Origin: Henriciella sp. AS95
GTDB lineage: Bacteria > Pseudomonadota > Alphaproteobacteria > Caulobacterales > Hyphomonadaceae
Assembly: GCF_038900055.1 (NCBI RefSeq)
Contig: NZ_JBBMQM010000001.1
Span: forward strand, 558,001 to 622,000
DNA: 64,000 nt
Direction of reading: 5' to 3'
The position numbers were made by a program, and so were the translations under genes. The notes beneath the pieces were generated by a model. That model ran no database searches. It was not told the origin of the DNA and saw nothing but the letters and a program-made list of their open reading frames with translations. Numbering within the stretch: position 1 is the stretch's first letter; the number at the start of each line of letters is the position of its first letter. Positions 18,235 through 27,074 of the stretch are shown here, piece by piece.

Positions 18235-18366
18235 GTTTGTATCCGTCGGTTCTTGGGTGGTCTTACCCACCATACATAGGCACACTTATAGCAGAAAACG
18301 ACTCTATTAGCCGTTAAGTCTCTGCAATTGATTCAACATGCATGCCGATTGGGTGGAAGGCTTCGA

Positions 18367-19743
18367 ATGCCACTCGACGTGGCGCGCAAGAGCAGGCTAA
18401 GTACCGCGCAGTGGGTGGACGACGCAGTGGAAAAGCGGATGAAAGATGCATTGAAGGTCTACGCGCCTCTGGCCTTGCTTGTCATAGCGAGCATCTGGTT
18501 GGCCTTGTCGCTGATCGATCCTGCGCCGCCATCGAAGGTCACATTTGCGTCAGGCGGGTCTAGCGGCGCGTATTATTCGCTCGCCCAGCAATACGCAGCA
18601 GCGCTTGCGGAAAACGATGTTGATGTCGAAGTGCTGGAAACAAGAGGCTCGGTCGAGAACCTTGAACTCCTGATGGCCGGCAAGGCCGATATCGCCTTTA
18701 TACAGGGTGGGCTTGCAGGCGAAGACGCGCGCGAGGAGCTGCGCTCGCTTGCCGGGATGTTTCATGAGCCGTTCTGGGTGTTCGTGCGCGCGGATACGGG
18801 CGCTGAGGACTTTGGTGACCTTCGGTCTGTCCGCCTTTCGATTGGCGCAGAAGGATCTGGAACGCGCGCGCTTGCCATAGAGCTGCAGGATGACTGGGAA
18901 GGCGAATGGTCGGAGAGCGCCCGGCGCACAGAGAGCGGCCTTGCCGCCGCTGCGGCGCTGAAGGCTGGCGATCTCGATGCGGCTGCGTTTTCCGCTTCTA
19001 TCAGTGCGCCCTATATCACCGACCTACTCGAAACGCCGGGGATCAGCCTGCTTCCCTTTGATCGCGCACCGGCCCTGGCCCGCCGCACCGCCGCGCTCGA
19101 TGAAGTGACGCTTTATCAGGGCATTCTCGACCTGCAGAACGACATCCCGGCGCAGGACATTCCGCTCATCGCATCTGTCGCGCAGCTGGCCGTCGACAAG
19201 GAGCTGCATCCGGCCATCCAGTCTCTGCTTCTGGAAGCGTCCGAGCAAATTCATTCTGGAAACTCGGCCTTTGCGCAGGGCGGTGCTTTTCCTGATCAGG
19301 ACCTTATCGATCTGCCGCTGTCCAGCGAGGCTGAACGGTACTGGAAGAACGGGCCGTCCTTCCTGCGCAATTATTTCTCCTTCCAGGTCGCCAACTTCCT
19401 GGACCGGGCGTGGGTCTTTCTGATCCCGTTGATCACGCTTCTCATTCCGCTCGTGCGCATGGCACCGCCGCTGTATCGCTGGCGGGTGCGCCGCAAGATC
19501 TATGTCTGGTATTCAGACCTTCGCGAACTCGAATCGAGAGGGCGTCAGGCCGAGAATGACGAAGAGCGCGGCAAGGTGCTTGATGAGCTTTCAGGTCTGC
19601 AGAAGGAGGTCGGCGAACTCGACGTTCCGCTCTCCTACACCGAGGAAGTCTATCACCTGCGCAGCCACATTACGTTTGTGCGCAACCTCGTCACAGGCCT
19701 CTATGAGCGCCCCGTCGATATGGGATCGCCGCGAACGGCCTAG
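18367..19743 (+). CDS. TAXI-family TRAP transporter solute-binding protein, membrane-anchored
   Basis: This 458-residue protein has a hydrophobic N-terminal anchor ([17 protein letters not shown]) and a TAXI-type binding domain starting [20 protein letters not shown], the family of extracytoplasmic receptors of TRAP transporters. After about residue 340 a second transmembrane segment ([16 protein letters not shown]) leads to a charged cytoplasmic tail of some 95 residues. No TRAP permease gene lies nearby. The ATG at 18367 is chosen since ggaagg lies six bases upstream; 18439 is an alternative. The stop overlaps rlmN in CTAG. Function is therefore unclear, and it may be a sensor or an orphan receptor. 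Confidence 0.82.
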   Translation: MPLDVARKSRLSTAQWVDDAVEKRMKDALKVYAPLALLVIASIWLALSLIDPAPPSKVTFASGGSSGAYYSLAQQYAAALAENDVDVEVLETRGSVENLELLMAGKADIAFIQGGLAGEDAREELRSLAGMFHEPFWVFVRADTGAEDFGDLRSVRLSIGAEGSGTRALAIELQDDWEGEWSESARRTESGLAAAAALKAGDLDAAAFSASISAPYITDLLETPGISLLPFDRAPALARRTAALDEVTLYQGILDLQNDIPAQDIPLIASVAQLAVDKELHPAIQSLLLEASEQIHSGNSAFAQGGAFPDQDLIDLPLSSEAERYWKNGPSFLRNYFSFQVANFLDRAWVFLIPLITLLIPLVRMAPPLYRWRVRRKIYVWYSDLRELESRGRQAENDEERGKVLDELSGLQKEVGELDVPLSYTEEVYHLRSHITFVRNLVTGLYERPVDMGSPRTA

Positions 19744-20906
19744 GCTTCGGCTTGTTGGGTTTCGAGCGCTTCGCGGCGCTTTTCGGCGGCTGACTTCTTG
19801 ACGCTTTCAGAGCGCAGCTGTCCGCAGGCGGCGAAGATATCGCGGCCACGCGGCGTACGGATCGGCGAGGCGTAACCGGCCCGGTTCACGATCTCTGCGA
19901 AATTCTCGATGGTTTCCCAGTCCGAGCATTCATAAGGGCTGCCGGGCCATGGATTGAACGGGATCAGGTTGATCTTCGCCGGGACACCGCGCAGCAGTTT
20001 CACAAGATCGCGGGCTTCGGCCATCGAATCGTTCACGCCCTTCAGCATGACGTACTCGAATGTCACACGCTTGGAATTGCCGAGGTCGGGATATGCGCGG
20101 ATCGCTTCGAACAGGGTCTGAAGATCGTATTTGCGATTGATCGGGACGATCTCATTGCGAAGATCATCACGCACAGCATGCAGCGAGATGGCCAGCATGG
20201 CGCCGGTGCGCTCTCCCAGTTCCGGAATTTTCGGGGCGACACCAGCGGTCGACACCGTGATCCGGCGGCGGCCGAGCGCGATGCCGTCGCCGTCGGAAAT
20301 CGTGTCGATGGCTTCTGCCACATTATCGAGATTATATAGAGGCTCACCCATGCCCATGAAGACGATATTGGTGAGCTTGCGGTTCTCCATGGACGATGGC
20401 CACTCTTCCAGCTGGTCGCGTGCGATCAGGATCTGCGCAACGATTTCCTGCGCGGTCAGATTGCGAACGAGCTTCTGCGTGCCGGTGTGGCAGAAGGTGC
20501 AGTTCAGCGTGCAGCCGACCTGGCTCGAGACGCAAAGCGCGCCGGACTTGCCGACATCAGGAATGTAGACGCTTTCGCCTTCGACGCCTGGCTGGAAGCG
20601 TGTCAGCCATTTCTGGGTGCCATCGACAGAGACCTTGTGTTCGGCAATTTCAGGCCGGGTGAGGATATACTTTTCCGCGAGGTCTGCGCGCAGCTCCTTG
20701 GCGATGTCGGTCATGCCGGCAAAGTCCTGCACGCCGAAATGATGGATCCAGCGGCGCAGCTGCTTGGCGCGCATGCCTGCCTTTTTTGGATCGAGACCGA
20801 GCGCTTCCATCTCTGCCTTCAGGGCAGGCACGGACAGGCCTGCCAGCGATCTGGGCGCGGATGTCTGGCCGTCAGCGCGGCGCGAGAGGTCGAGTTCGAT
20901 CTTCAT
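19740..20906 (-). CDS. rlmN: 23S rRNA (adenine2503-C2) and tRNA (adenine37-C2) methyltransferase
   Basis: This 388-residue radical-SAM enzyme methylates C2 of A2503 in 23S rRNA and A37 in some tRNAs. The iron-sulfur cluster motif CTLNCTFC (CxxxCxxC) is central, and the second catalytic Cys is in the C-terminal CGQL. The N-terminal helical domain carries the accessory region seen in family members. It is convergent with the TAXI gene, sharing CTAG, and the IalB-like gene follows in the reverse direction upstream. Confidence 0.96.
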   Translation of the reverse strand: MKIELDLSRRADGQTSAPRSLAGLSVPALKAEMEALGLDPKKAGMRAKQLRRWIHHFGVQDFAGMTDIAKELRADLAEKYILTRPEIAEHKVSVDGTQKWLTRFQPGVEGESVYIPDVGKSGALCVSSQVGCTLNCTFCHTGTQKLVRNLTAQEIVAQILIARDQLEEWPSSMENRKLTNIVFMGMGEPLYNLDNVAEAIDTISDGDGIALGRRRITVSTAGVAPKIPELGERTGAMLAISLHAVRDDLRNEIVPINRKYDLQTLFEAIRAYPDLGNSKRVTFEYVMLKGVNDSMAEARDLVKLLRGVPAKINLIPFNPWPGSPYECSDWETIENFAEIVNRAGYASPIRTPRGRDIFAACGQLRSESVKKSAAEKRREALETQQAEA

Positions 20907-20958
20907 GATGCGGCGCCTTTAGCACACTTGTGGACAAGCCGCGAACCCGGAGTTCAGC

Positions 20959-21459
20959 CTAGCGGCAGGCCGAAGAGGCCTTGTCGATGGCTGCCGCAGA
21001 GCCTGAGAGGGAAAAGTGGTAGGACACTTTGGTGTCACGCGCGGACACCGCTTCGACACGAAGTTCGCTGCCTTTCTTCAGGGCCGAGACGATCTTGGAA
21101 TCGTCACGGTCCTGCGCAAACGCTTCGCGCCCGACGCCGTAAAGGGTCCAGCCTGAGCGGCCGATCGAGGCACGGCCCGGCAGGTCGGCACGGAGTTCGT
21201 AACCCACTTTGAGACTTGGCTGGCTGCGGGCCTTTCCGGACCTCCAGTTGGAGACGAAGAACCAGACATCGCCATGGTCGGCCGATCGCGGCGCCTTGTC
21301 GGTCGCTTCGGTGGCGGCATAGCAAAGCGTTTCGCCATTCACCGTTTCAGTGAACACCGTCCAGTCCTTATAGCGGCCAACCGCCGTCGGCGCCGCATGC
21401 GCGACGGTGAGCGCGGCAGTCGTAAAGAAGAGAGTCGCAAGAGAAAATCTGGTGAGCAT
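20959..21459 (-). CDS. IalB-like secreted protein
   Basis: This 166-residue protein has a signal peptide cleaved after TVAHA and a beta-rich core of the invasion-associated locus B type (KDWTVFTETVNGETLCYAA, VSNWRS and two conserved cysteines). IalB was described in Bartonella in red-cell invasion, but free-living alphaproteobacteria carry homologues with unknown, probably envelope-related, roles. It lies upstream of rlmN on the same strand with about 50 bp between, and could be co-transcribed with it. Confidence 0.83.
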   Translation of the reverse strand: MLTRFSLATLFFTTAALTVAHAAPTAVGRYKDWTVFTETVNGETLCYAATEATDKAPRSADHGDVWFFVSNWRSGKARSQPSLKVGYELRADLPGRASIGRSGWTLYGVGREAFAQDRDDSKIVSALKKGSELRVEAVSARDTKVSYHFSLSGSAAAIDKASSACR

Positions 21460-21615
21460 ATGGGGATGAGCTATGAAATCAGTTTGTAAGGTCTACCTCA
21501 GTAAAACTGCAGGAAAGTTAAGGCCGAAGTTTGGCAGCTGAATTGTCGGCTGCAGGGAACTGATCATGGTGCTGTTGGTTGCAAAAGTTTAGGGAAATGC
21601 ATTTAATACGAGTGA

Positions 21616-22212
21616 GTGGACGATTTGGGTTATGCAGTGTCTGTCACGCCTAAGGCGAGTGGAAATGGTGAACGCGCCGTCCACGCGGCGTGCATGCAAC
21701 GCATTGCCGATGACAAGTGCCGCGCTTCCTTCGGAACGCTCTTCGAATATTTCGGGCCTCGCCTCAAATCCTATCTGAAACGTATGGGCGCAGATGACGC
21801 GCAGGCCGAAGAAATCGTGCAGGACGTCATGCTCACAGTCTGGCGCAAGGCTGGCCAGTTCGATGAGAAGCAAGCCTCTGTTTCGACATGGATTTTCCGC
21901 ATCGCCCGTAACCGGCAGATCGATATCCACCGTCAGGTCACCCGACCCGATCTCTCCCCAGATGAGCCGATGCTGCAGCCGGCTGCTGAACAGCAGCCCG
22001 ATGAGACGGTCTCGCGCGCTCAGGTCGAGGCCCGCGTCCGCGAACAGCTGAAAACACTGCCTGCCGAGCAGCTCGAACTTCTTAAGGCCTCTTTTTATGA
22101 GGGACTGTCGCATTCGGAAATTGCCGCGACCTACAATCTTCCGCTCGGGACGGTGAAGTCGCGCATCCGTCTGGCATTCGAGCGCCTGCGCGGCAAACTT
22201 TCGGGCGAATAG
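21616..22212 (+). CDS. ECF sigma factor, RpoE/ECF11-like
   Basis: This 198-residue protein is an extracytoplasmic-function sigma factor with region 2 (FGTLFEYFGPRLKSYLKRMGADDAQ) and region 4 (LSHSEIAATYNLPLGTVKSR). Its similarity to the RpoE of Rhodobacter, which answers singlet oxygen, is clear, and the next gene codes for a ChrR-like anti-sigma factor. The start is GTG at 21616; an ATG at 21694 would give 172 residues. A tgatca at 21561 resembles the -35 element of RpoE-type promoters, but I see no matching -10. I expect control of photo-oxidative stress genes, none of which are visible here. Confidence 0.9.
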   Translation: MDDLGYAVSVTPKASGNGERAVHAACMQRIADDKCRASFGTLFEYFGPRLKSYLKRMGADDAQAEEIVQDVMLTVWRKAGQFDEKQASVSTWIFRIARNRQIDIHRQVTRPDLSPDEPMLQPAAEQQPDETVSRAQVEARVREQLKTLPAEQLELLKASFYEGLSHSEIAATYNLPLGTVKSRIRLAFERLRGKLSGE

Positions 22213-22321
22213 GGCATGCCGCTTGCATTCGAAGGGGGCGCTGCCTTGACGAATTCTGTCTGCGCTCAATATCCGTCATGGTTCAACTTTTCGTGATCGA
22301 GCAAGAAAGTAGCAGAATCTA

Positions 22322-22993
22322 GTGTCGCCTAACGATCCCAATTCCATGTCGGAGCTTTACAGCGCCTATGCCGCCGGTCGTCTGAGCCCGGCGTTTGCGC
22401 TGATGGTCGAAACGCAGGCGGCGATCCGGGCTGATATCGCTGAGGACGTTGCGACAAGCGAGGCCATTGCTGGCAGCATGCTGGAGCGCGAGGACAAGGT
22501 CCTGCTCGCGCCCAACGCGTTCGAGCGCGCATTAAAGGCGGTTGAGGCCATCGAGGCGGATGAGGCTGCGGCCGTGAGCGCCGCAAAAAAGGCCGGTGAA
22601 GGCATCAATGAATTACTGGCGCTCCCAGAGCCCTTGCGCGCCCGCGCGATCGAGGCCTGTTCGGATGGCGGCTGGAACAAGATGACGCGCGGTGTCAGTC
22701 GGCTGGATCTCTCAGGCAATGCCTTTGTGCAGGCTCATCTCTACCGTATCCAGCCTGGCGCAGGGGTGCCGCAACACTCACACCGCGGCGACGAATACAC
22801 GCTGGTCGTGCAGGGCGGATTTACCGATCACGCTGGCACCTATGGACCGGGTGATATCTGCACTCAGAGCCCGACCGACACGCACCAGCCCGTCGCCGAC
22901 GATGATGGTGTCTGTATGGCGCTGGTCATCAGTGAAGGCGGGCTGAAATTTACCGGCCTGCTCGGGATGATCCAGAAAGTGCTGCGCAAATAG
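22322..22993 (+). CDS. ChrR-like cupin anti-sigma factor lacking ASD zinc ligands
   Basis: This 223-residue protein aligns with ChrR: an N-terminal sigma-binding domain (LYSAYAAGRLSPAFALMVETQ) and a C-terminal cupin. In Rhodobacter ChrR the sigma-binding domain holds zinc through H6, H31, C35 and C38. Here the corresponding positions are N-terminal Asn/Ser, Q32, R36 and I39, so no zinc site remains. The cupin site is kept (HSHRGDE, then DTHQP). It starts at GTG 22322; an ATG at 22346 gives a shorter form. It lies about 110 bp after the sigma gene, and they are probably an operon. Confidence 0.88.
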   Translation: MSPNDPNSMSELYSAYAAGRLSPAFALMVETQAAIRADIAEDVATSEAIAGSMLEREDKVLLAPNAFERALKAVEAIEADEAAAVSAAKKAGEGINELLALPEPLRARAIEACSDGGWNKMTRGVSRLDLSGNAFVQAHLYRIQPGAGVPQHSHRGDEYTLVVQGGFTDHAGTYGPGDICTQSPTDTHQPVADDDGVCMALVISEGGLKFTGLLGMIQKVLRK

Positions 22994-22997
22994 GAAA

Positions 22998-23339
22998 TCA
23001 GCTTGAGCTGATGACCTCGAACTTTCGCGTTTCGAAGACTTTCAGAACCTGCGAAATATTGTGCCCTCGCTTGAGCACCTGATTCTGGCTACCATAGACG
23101 ACATAGCTGCCCTGCTGGTTTCGAAGCGCCGGAATTTTTTCGATGCGCCAGGTGGGTGCTTCGGCATGCCGCCTGTAGATTGCGAACACGGCATGGTCTG
23201 GAAACATGCCGATGCCGTAATCGCGGGCCTGGCCGGCCATCACCATTTTCCCGTAAACATTCAAAATGCTACTCATCTCGGTGCGATGAAAGGCGATGTT
23301 TGGTTGAGGATGACGTTGCAGCGATGTAATACTGGACAT
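22998..23339 (-). CDS. DUF2794 family protein
   Basis: This 113-residue protein has the compact core NVYGKMVMAGQARDYGIG, then VFAIYRRHAEAPTWRIEK, typical of DUF2794, a family found only in alphaproteobacteria with unknown function. Its end lies four bases from the stop of the convergent ChrR-like gene. A split palindrome of gacgcat and atgcgtc lies 37 bp upstream of the ATG and may be an operator. Confidence 0.85.
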   Translation of the reverse strand: MSSITSLQRHPQPNIAFHRTEMSSILNVYGKMVMAGQARDYGIGMFPDHAVFAIYRRHAEAPTWRIEKIPALRNQQGSYVVYGSQNQVLKRGHNISQVLKVFETRKFEVISSS

Positions 23340-23698
23340 GGGTTTTTCGACCGTTCTCCCCCCGCTGATTCACATGACGCATATTTAATGCGTCTGACAG
23401 GATTTAGCCGCAATCTCGCCTTGCGAGCGCCGCCGATTACGGTCAGTCTGCAATTGTCGGGTGAAGGTGTCCAGCGAGTTTCCCGGACCCATCAGCCCCC
23501 CCAGCCCCCCGGGGCACTTGCATAGCCTCCACCCGACTTCATCTTCCCTTTTCCAGATTTTCCAGAATTGAAGCGACCGCTTTTGGTGAATTTTCATTCA
23601 CATGGGCGCGATTGCCGCCGATTTGCTCATCCTGCCTCTGGTCAGCCCAAGACGTGGCCGCTAGGTAGGCTTTTTGCGACAGGCAACGGGTCCGGCAC
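23340..23698. other. Gene-free stretch with a split palindrome
   Basis: Between the divergent DUF2794 gene and the ABC operon there is a 359-bp stretch. It contains gacgcat (23376-23382) and atgcgtc (23388-23394), a C-rich tract near 23500-23520 and no open frame I accept. It must hold the promoters of both flanking transcripts, but I cannot place their -35 and -10 elements reliably. Confidence 0.6.
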
Positions 23699-24427
23699 AT
23701 GCTCGAATTGAAGCAGCTCGCGAAGTCATTTGGCGACCACAAAGCCGTTGATGCGGTGAGCTTCACGCTGAAAAAGGGCGAGGTATTGGGCTTTCTGGGC
23801 CCGAACGGCGCCGGCAAGTCGACGACAATGCGCATGGTCGCCGGCGTGATCGAGCCAGACAAGGGCGACGTTCTGATCTCCGGCAGTTCCGTCATCTCCA
23901 GCCGCCGTGAAGCCCAGCGACATCTGGGATATCTCCCGGAAGGCGCACCGCTCTACAAGGACATGACCCCGGTCGAATTCCTGAAATTCATGGCAGCGGC
24001 GCATCACCTTTCAAAGGCTGAGCGCGATGCCGGCATCGACCGGGTGATCGCTGATGCCCGGATCGCGACTGTCGCGGACCGCCGAATCGGTAATCTGTCA
24101 AAGGGCTATCGCCGCCGCGTTGGTCTGGCCGGTGCCCTGTTGCATGACCCGGACGTGCTTGTTCTCGACGAGCCAACCGATGGTCTCGACCCGATCCAGA
24201 AGCGGGCTGTCCGGGCCCTCATCGCGCGCATGGCCCCTGAAAAAGCCATTCTCATCTCTACGCACACGCTCGAGGAAGTTCCGGCCATGTGTAACCGCGT
24301 GATCGTGATCGACCGCGGCCGCATCGTTGCTGATGGCACACCGGCAAGCCTGGCGGAGCAAAACCCCGGCGGGCTTGAGGAGACCTTCATCAAACTCACA
24401 GAAGCCAGCGAGAGCGAAGCGGCATGA
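23699..24427 (+). CDS. ABC transporter ATP-binding protein, Gld-like operon
   Basis: This 242-residue ATPase has Walker A GPNGAGKST, signature LSKGYRRRVGLAG, Walker B VLVLDEPTDGLDP and the H-loop STHTLEE. It powers the exporter formed with the next gene, and resembles the ATPase of Gld-type and NatA-type ABC-2 systems. The stop overlaps the start of the permease by four bases. The four-gene order ATPase, permease, GldG-like protein, DUF4340 protein is the clearest clue to its job. Confidence 0.95.
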   Translation: MLELKQLAKSFGDHKAVDAVSFTLKKGEVLGFLGPNGAGKSTTMRMVAGVIEPDKGDVLISGSSVISSRREAQRHLGYLPEGAPLYKDMTPVEFLKFMAAAHHLSKAERDAGIDRVIADARIATVADRRIGNLSKGYRRRVGLAGALLHDPDVLVLDEPTDGLDPIQKRAVRALIARMAPEKAILISTHTLEEVPAMCNRVIVIDRGRIVADGTPASLAEQNPGGLEETFIKLTEASESEAA

Positions 24428-25188
24428 AGGTCTGGCTTGAGGACACACTGACCGGTTTGCGGGCAAGCTATCTGCGCGAGCTGCGGGCGTATTTCGCGAC
24501 GCCGCTCGCTTATGTGTTCATCGCCATTTTCCTGATGATGCTCGGTTTCTTCACCTGGGAAGCCTCGCGATTCTTCGACACCGGGGCAGCTGATCTATCG
24601 CCCTTCTTCTACTGGCACCCGTGGCTGTTCATGATCTTCCTGCCGGCGCTTTCCATGCGTCTCTGGGCAGATGAGGGCGCGGACGGAACCGCAGAACTTC
24701 TTCTGTCCCTGCCCATGACTATTACCGGACTGGCGACGGGCAAGCTGCTGGCAGCCTGGACCGTGGCCGCGCTCAGCCTCGTATTCACCTTTCCGATGTG
24801 GATCACGGTCAACTATCTCGGCAGCCCCGACAACGCCTCCATCATGCTCACCTATATGATGAGCCTCGTGATGGCGGGCGCCTATCTCTCGATTGGGGCG
24901 GCGGTTTCAGCGCTCGTGAACAGCCAGGTGCTGGCCTACATCATCGGTGTGGTCATCGCCTTCGCCTTTACAGCAGCCGGCTGGCCAATGGTGACCGGGG
25001 CGGTGGCAGGCATGCTGGGCGCGGCGGTTGGCGATCTCGTTGCGCAGTTCTCCTTCCTTACGCACTTTGAAACCGCCGAGCGCGGTGTGCTGGAGTTCCG
25101 CTCCTTTCTCTTCTTTATCGGGTTTGTCGCCCTGTGGCTGGCGCTCAACGTGATCTGGGTTTCGCAGCGCAGGAGTGCGGCGCGATGA
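24424..25188 (+). CDS. ABC-2 type permease, Gld-like operon
   Basis: This 254-residue protein has six hydrophobic segments and starts in the typical ABC-2 way, with an amphipathic helix before the first membrane span (LRELRAYFATPLAYVFIAIF). It should form the membrane channel for the preceding ATPase. The last segment, FLFFIGFVALWLALNVIWV, is followed by an Arg-rich tail. The gene overlaps both neighbours as ATGA, which suggests translational coupling. Confidence 0.93.
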   Translation: MKVWLEDTLTGLRASYLRELRAYFATPLAYVFIAIFLMMLGFFTWEASRFFDTGAADLSPFFYWHPWLFMIFLPALSMRLWADEGADGTAELLLSLPMTITGLATGKLLAAWTVAALSLVFTFPMWITVNYLGSPDNASIMLTYMMSLVMAGAYLSIGAAVSALVNSQVLAYIIGVVIAFAFTAAGWPMVTGAVAGMLGAAVGDLVAQFSFLTHFETAERGVLEFRSFLFFIGFVALWLALNVIWVSQRRSAAR

Positions 25189-27074
25189 CCCCAAGAGCCT
25201 TTCAGCCTGCCGCCACGGCCCTGATTGTTGCGATTTTTGTCGCGGTGGTCCTGATCCTGCAGCCGGTGATGCGCGGTGCGCGCGCCGACTTTACGGAGCA
25301 AAAGCTCTACACGCTCTCCGATGGCACGAAGAATGTCCTGCGCAGCATCGATGAGCCGGTTGACCTCACCTTCGTCTATACGCGCCGCACCGGGCAGGAA
25401 TACCCTGCAGTGCGGGCCTATGCGACCCGGATTCGCGAACTGCTCGACGCCTATAAAGCGGTTGCTGGCCCGGACCTGCGCATTCGTGAGATTGACCCTG
25501 AGCCCTTCTCCGAAGCCGAAGACGAAGCCCTTGCGGCCGGCATCGTCGCGGTCGACACGGATGGGAGTGATCCGCTTTATTTCGGCCTGATCGGCGGCAA
25601 TACGGTTGATGATGAAAGGGTGATTCCGTTCCTCGCGCCGGAGCAGGAAGAGACCCTCGAATACGACCTCACCCGTCTCATTGCCCGCCTGGATCGACCA
25701 GAACCCCCGACCGTTGGCGTTTTGTCCACGCTTCAGGGGATGAGCGGGGACGGGCGCGACAGCGGCTACACCTTCCTTCAGGAAATTGCCAAGAGCTTCA
25801 CGCTGAAAGAGATCAATGAGGATTTCTTCTCGCTTCCAGAGGATATGGATGTGCTGGTCATGGTGCATCCCCCCGTCCTGAATGACTGGCAGGCCTGGCT
25901 GGTCGACCAGTTCATCCTGCGTCAGGGGCGCGCCATTATCCTGGTCGATCCGGCTGCGAAAACATCGCAAGGCAGCGCTTTTGCGGGCATGGGGGAACGC
26001 CAGATCCGGTCGGACCTCGGCCGTTTCGGCGATGTCTGGGGCGTGACGCTGTCGGATGACGCGCTGGCCGATACGGAAACGGCCCTGCCAATCCAGGCGG
26101 AAGCCGGTGAAGGACGTACGACCGTTCTGCGCCACCCTCTTTATCTCGCCGCCCCGCCAGCACTGATGTCGCATGACAGTCTGATCACCGCAGACCTTGG
26201 CCGGACCGTCAATTTCGGTGCCCCCGGCGCGCTGATTCTGGACGAGGAGTCGCCGTTCGAGACTGAAGTGCTGGTGAGAACCGGGCCGGCGCCCTCCTGG
26301 ATCCCGGCAGACCGCGCCGTGACCGAACTCTCCGCGCAGGACACGCTCGAGCTGTATGAGGCCCAGGACACCGCTCAGCCTCTGGCGATCCGCCTGCATG
26401 GCGCGCTGGTATCAGCCTTCCCGGACGGCGCGCCAACGCCGGATATGCCAGATGACGCTGTCCTCGCGGAACTGGCGCGCGCGGAGGCGGAAAAATCTCC
26501 GCCGCACATTTCGACCAGCGAACGCGATGCGGAAATCCTGATCGTGTCTGACGCAGACATGGTCGATGACGGCCTTTATGTGAACCTCGAAAATTCCACG
26601 GCCTTTGCTGACAATGGCAATTTCCTGATGAATGCGCTGGATGTGCTGTCTGGCGACGCAAACCTGCTCAGCCTGCGTGCCCGTGCCTCCAGTCGTCGTC
26701 CGATGACCCGTGTCGAGGCGATGCGCGATGCCGCCCAGGAACGGTTCTTCGACGAGCAGGCCCGTCTTGAAAGCAGTCTCGAGCAATCGCAGGCTCGCCT
26801 GCAGGAGCTTCAGCAGGTCGGCTCAACCGATGGCTTTTTTGAAGGCGACCTGAAAGCGAACCTCAATGATGAGGAGCGCGCTGAGCTGACGCAGCTACGT
26901 GAGGATATTGTGGAGACGCGCTCACGGCTCCGGTCCATCGAAAGAGATTTCCGGCGCGAGATTGACGGCCTCGAATCCTGGCTGAAATTTATCAACATCT
27001 TTGGTGGCCCCATCATTATCGGTGCGATCGGCCTGTTCGTATGGTGGCGCCGCCGCCCGGGAGCGCGCGCATGA
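25185..27074 (+). CDS. GldG-like ABC-associated membrane protein
   Basis: This 629-residue protein has an N-terminal transmembrane segment (ATALIVAIFVAVVLILQ) and a C-terminal one (FINIFGGPIIIGAIGLFVWW). Between them lies a large extracytoplasmic region of the ABC-transporter auxiliary domain type, beginning with FTEQKLYTLSDGTKNVLRSID, followed by a likely coiled coil (about 510-600, rich in Glu, Gln and Leu). This is the architecture of GldG, a partner of the gliding-motility ABC transporter of Bacteroidetes, also widespread in non-gliding bacteria. The start at 25185 overlaps the permease stop. I infer a structural or substrate-handling role. Confidence 0.88.
   Translation: MTPRAFQPAATALIVAIFVAVVLILQPVMRGARADFTEQKLYTLSDGTKNVLRSIDEPVDLTFVYTRRTGQEYPAVRAYATRIRELLDAYKAVAGPDLRIREIDPEPFSEAEDEALAAGIVAVDTDGSDPLYFGLIGGNTVDDERVIPFLAPEQEETLEYDLTRLIARLDRPEPPTVGVLSTLQGMSGDGRDSGYTFLQEIAKSFTLKEINEDFFSLPEDMDVLVMVHPPVLNDWQAWLVDQFILRQGRAIILVDPAAKTSQGSAFAGMGERQIRSDLGRFGDVWGVTLSDDALADTETALPIQAEAGEGRTTVLRHPLYLAAPPALMSHDSLITADLGRTVNFGAPGALILDEESPFETEVLVRTGPAPSWIPADRAVTELSAQDTLELYEAQDTAQPLAIRLHGALVSAFPDGAPTPDMPDDAVLAELARAEAEKSPPHISTSERDAEILIVSDADMVDDGLYVNLENSTAFADNGNFLMNALDVLSGDANLLSLRARASSRRPMTRVEAMRDAAQERFFDEQARLESSLEQSQARLQELQQVGSTDGFFEGDLKANLNDEERAELTQLREDIVETRSRLRSIERDFRREIDGLESWLKFINIFGGPIIIGAIGLFVWWRRRPGARA

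Noticed and set aside
16930-18279. Plus-strand frame of 449 codons antisense to ftsH
   Set aside because: FtsH is certain on the other strand; the shadow arises from codon bias.
21561-21600. RpoE-type autoregulated promoter before the ECF sigma gene
   Set aside because: tgatca resembles the -35 element, but no fitting -10 element lies at the expected distance.
24936-26399. Minus-strand frame of 487 codons within the Gld-like operon
   Set aside because: Antisense to three coupled genes with intact motifs, with no recognisable protein.
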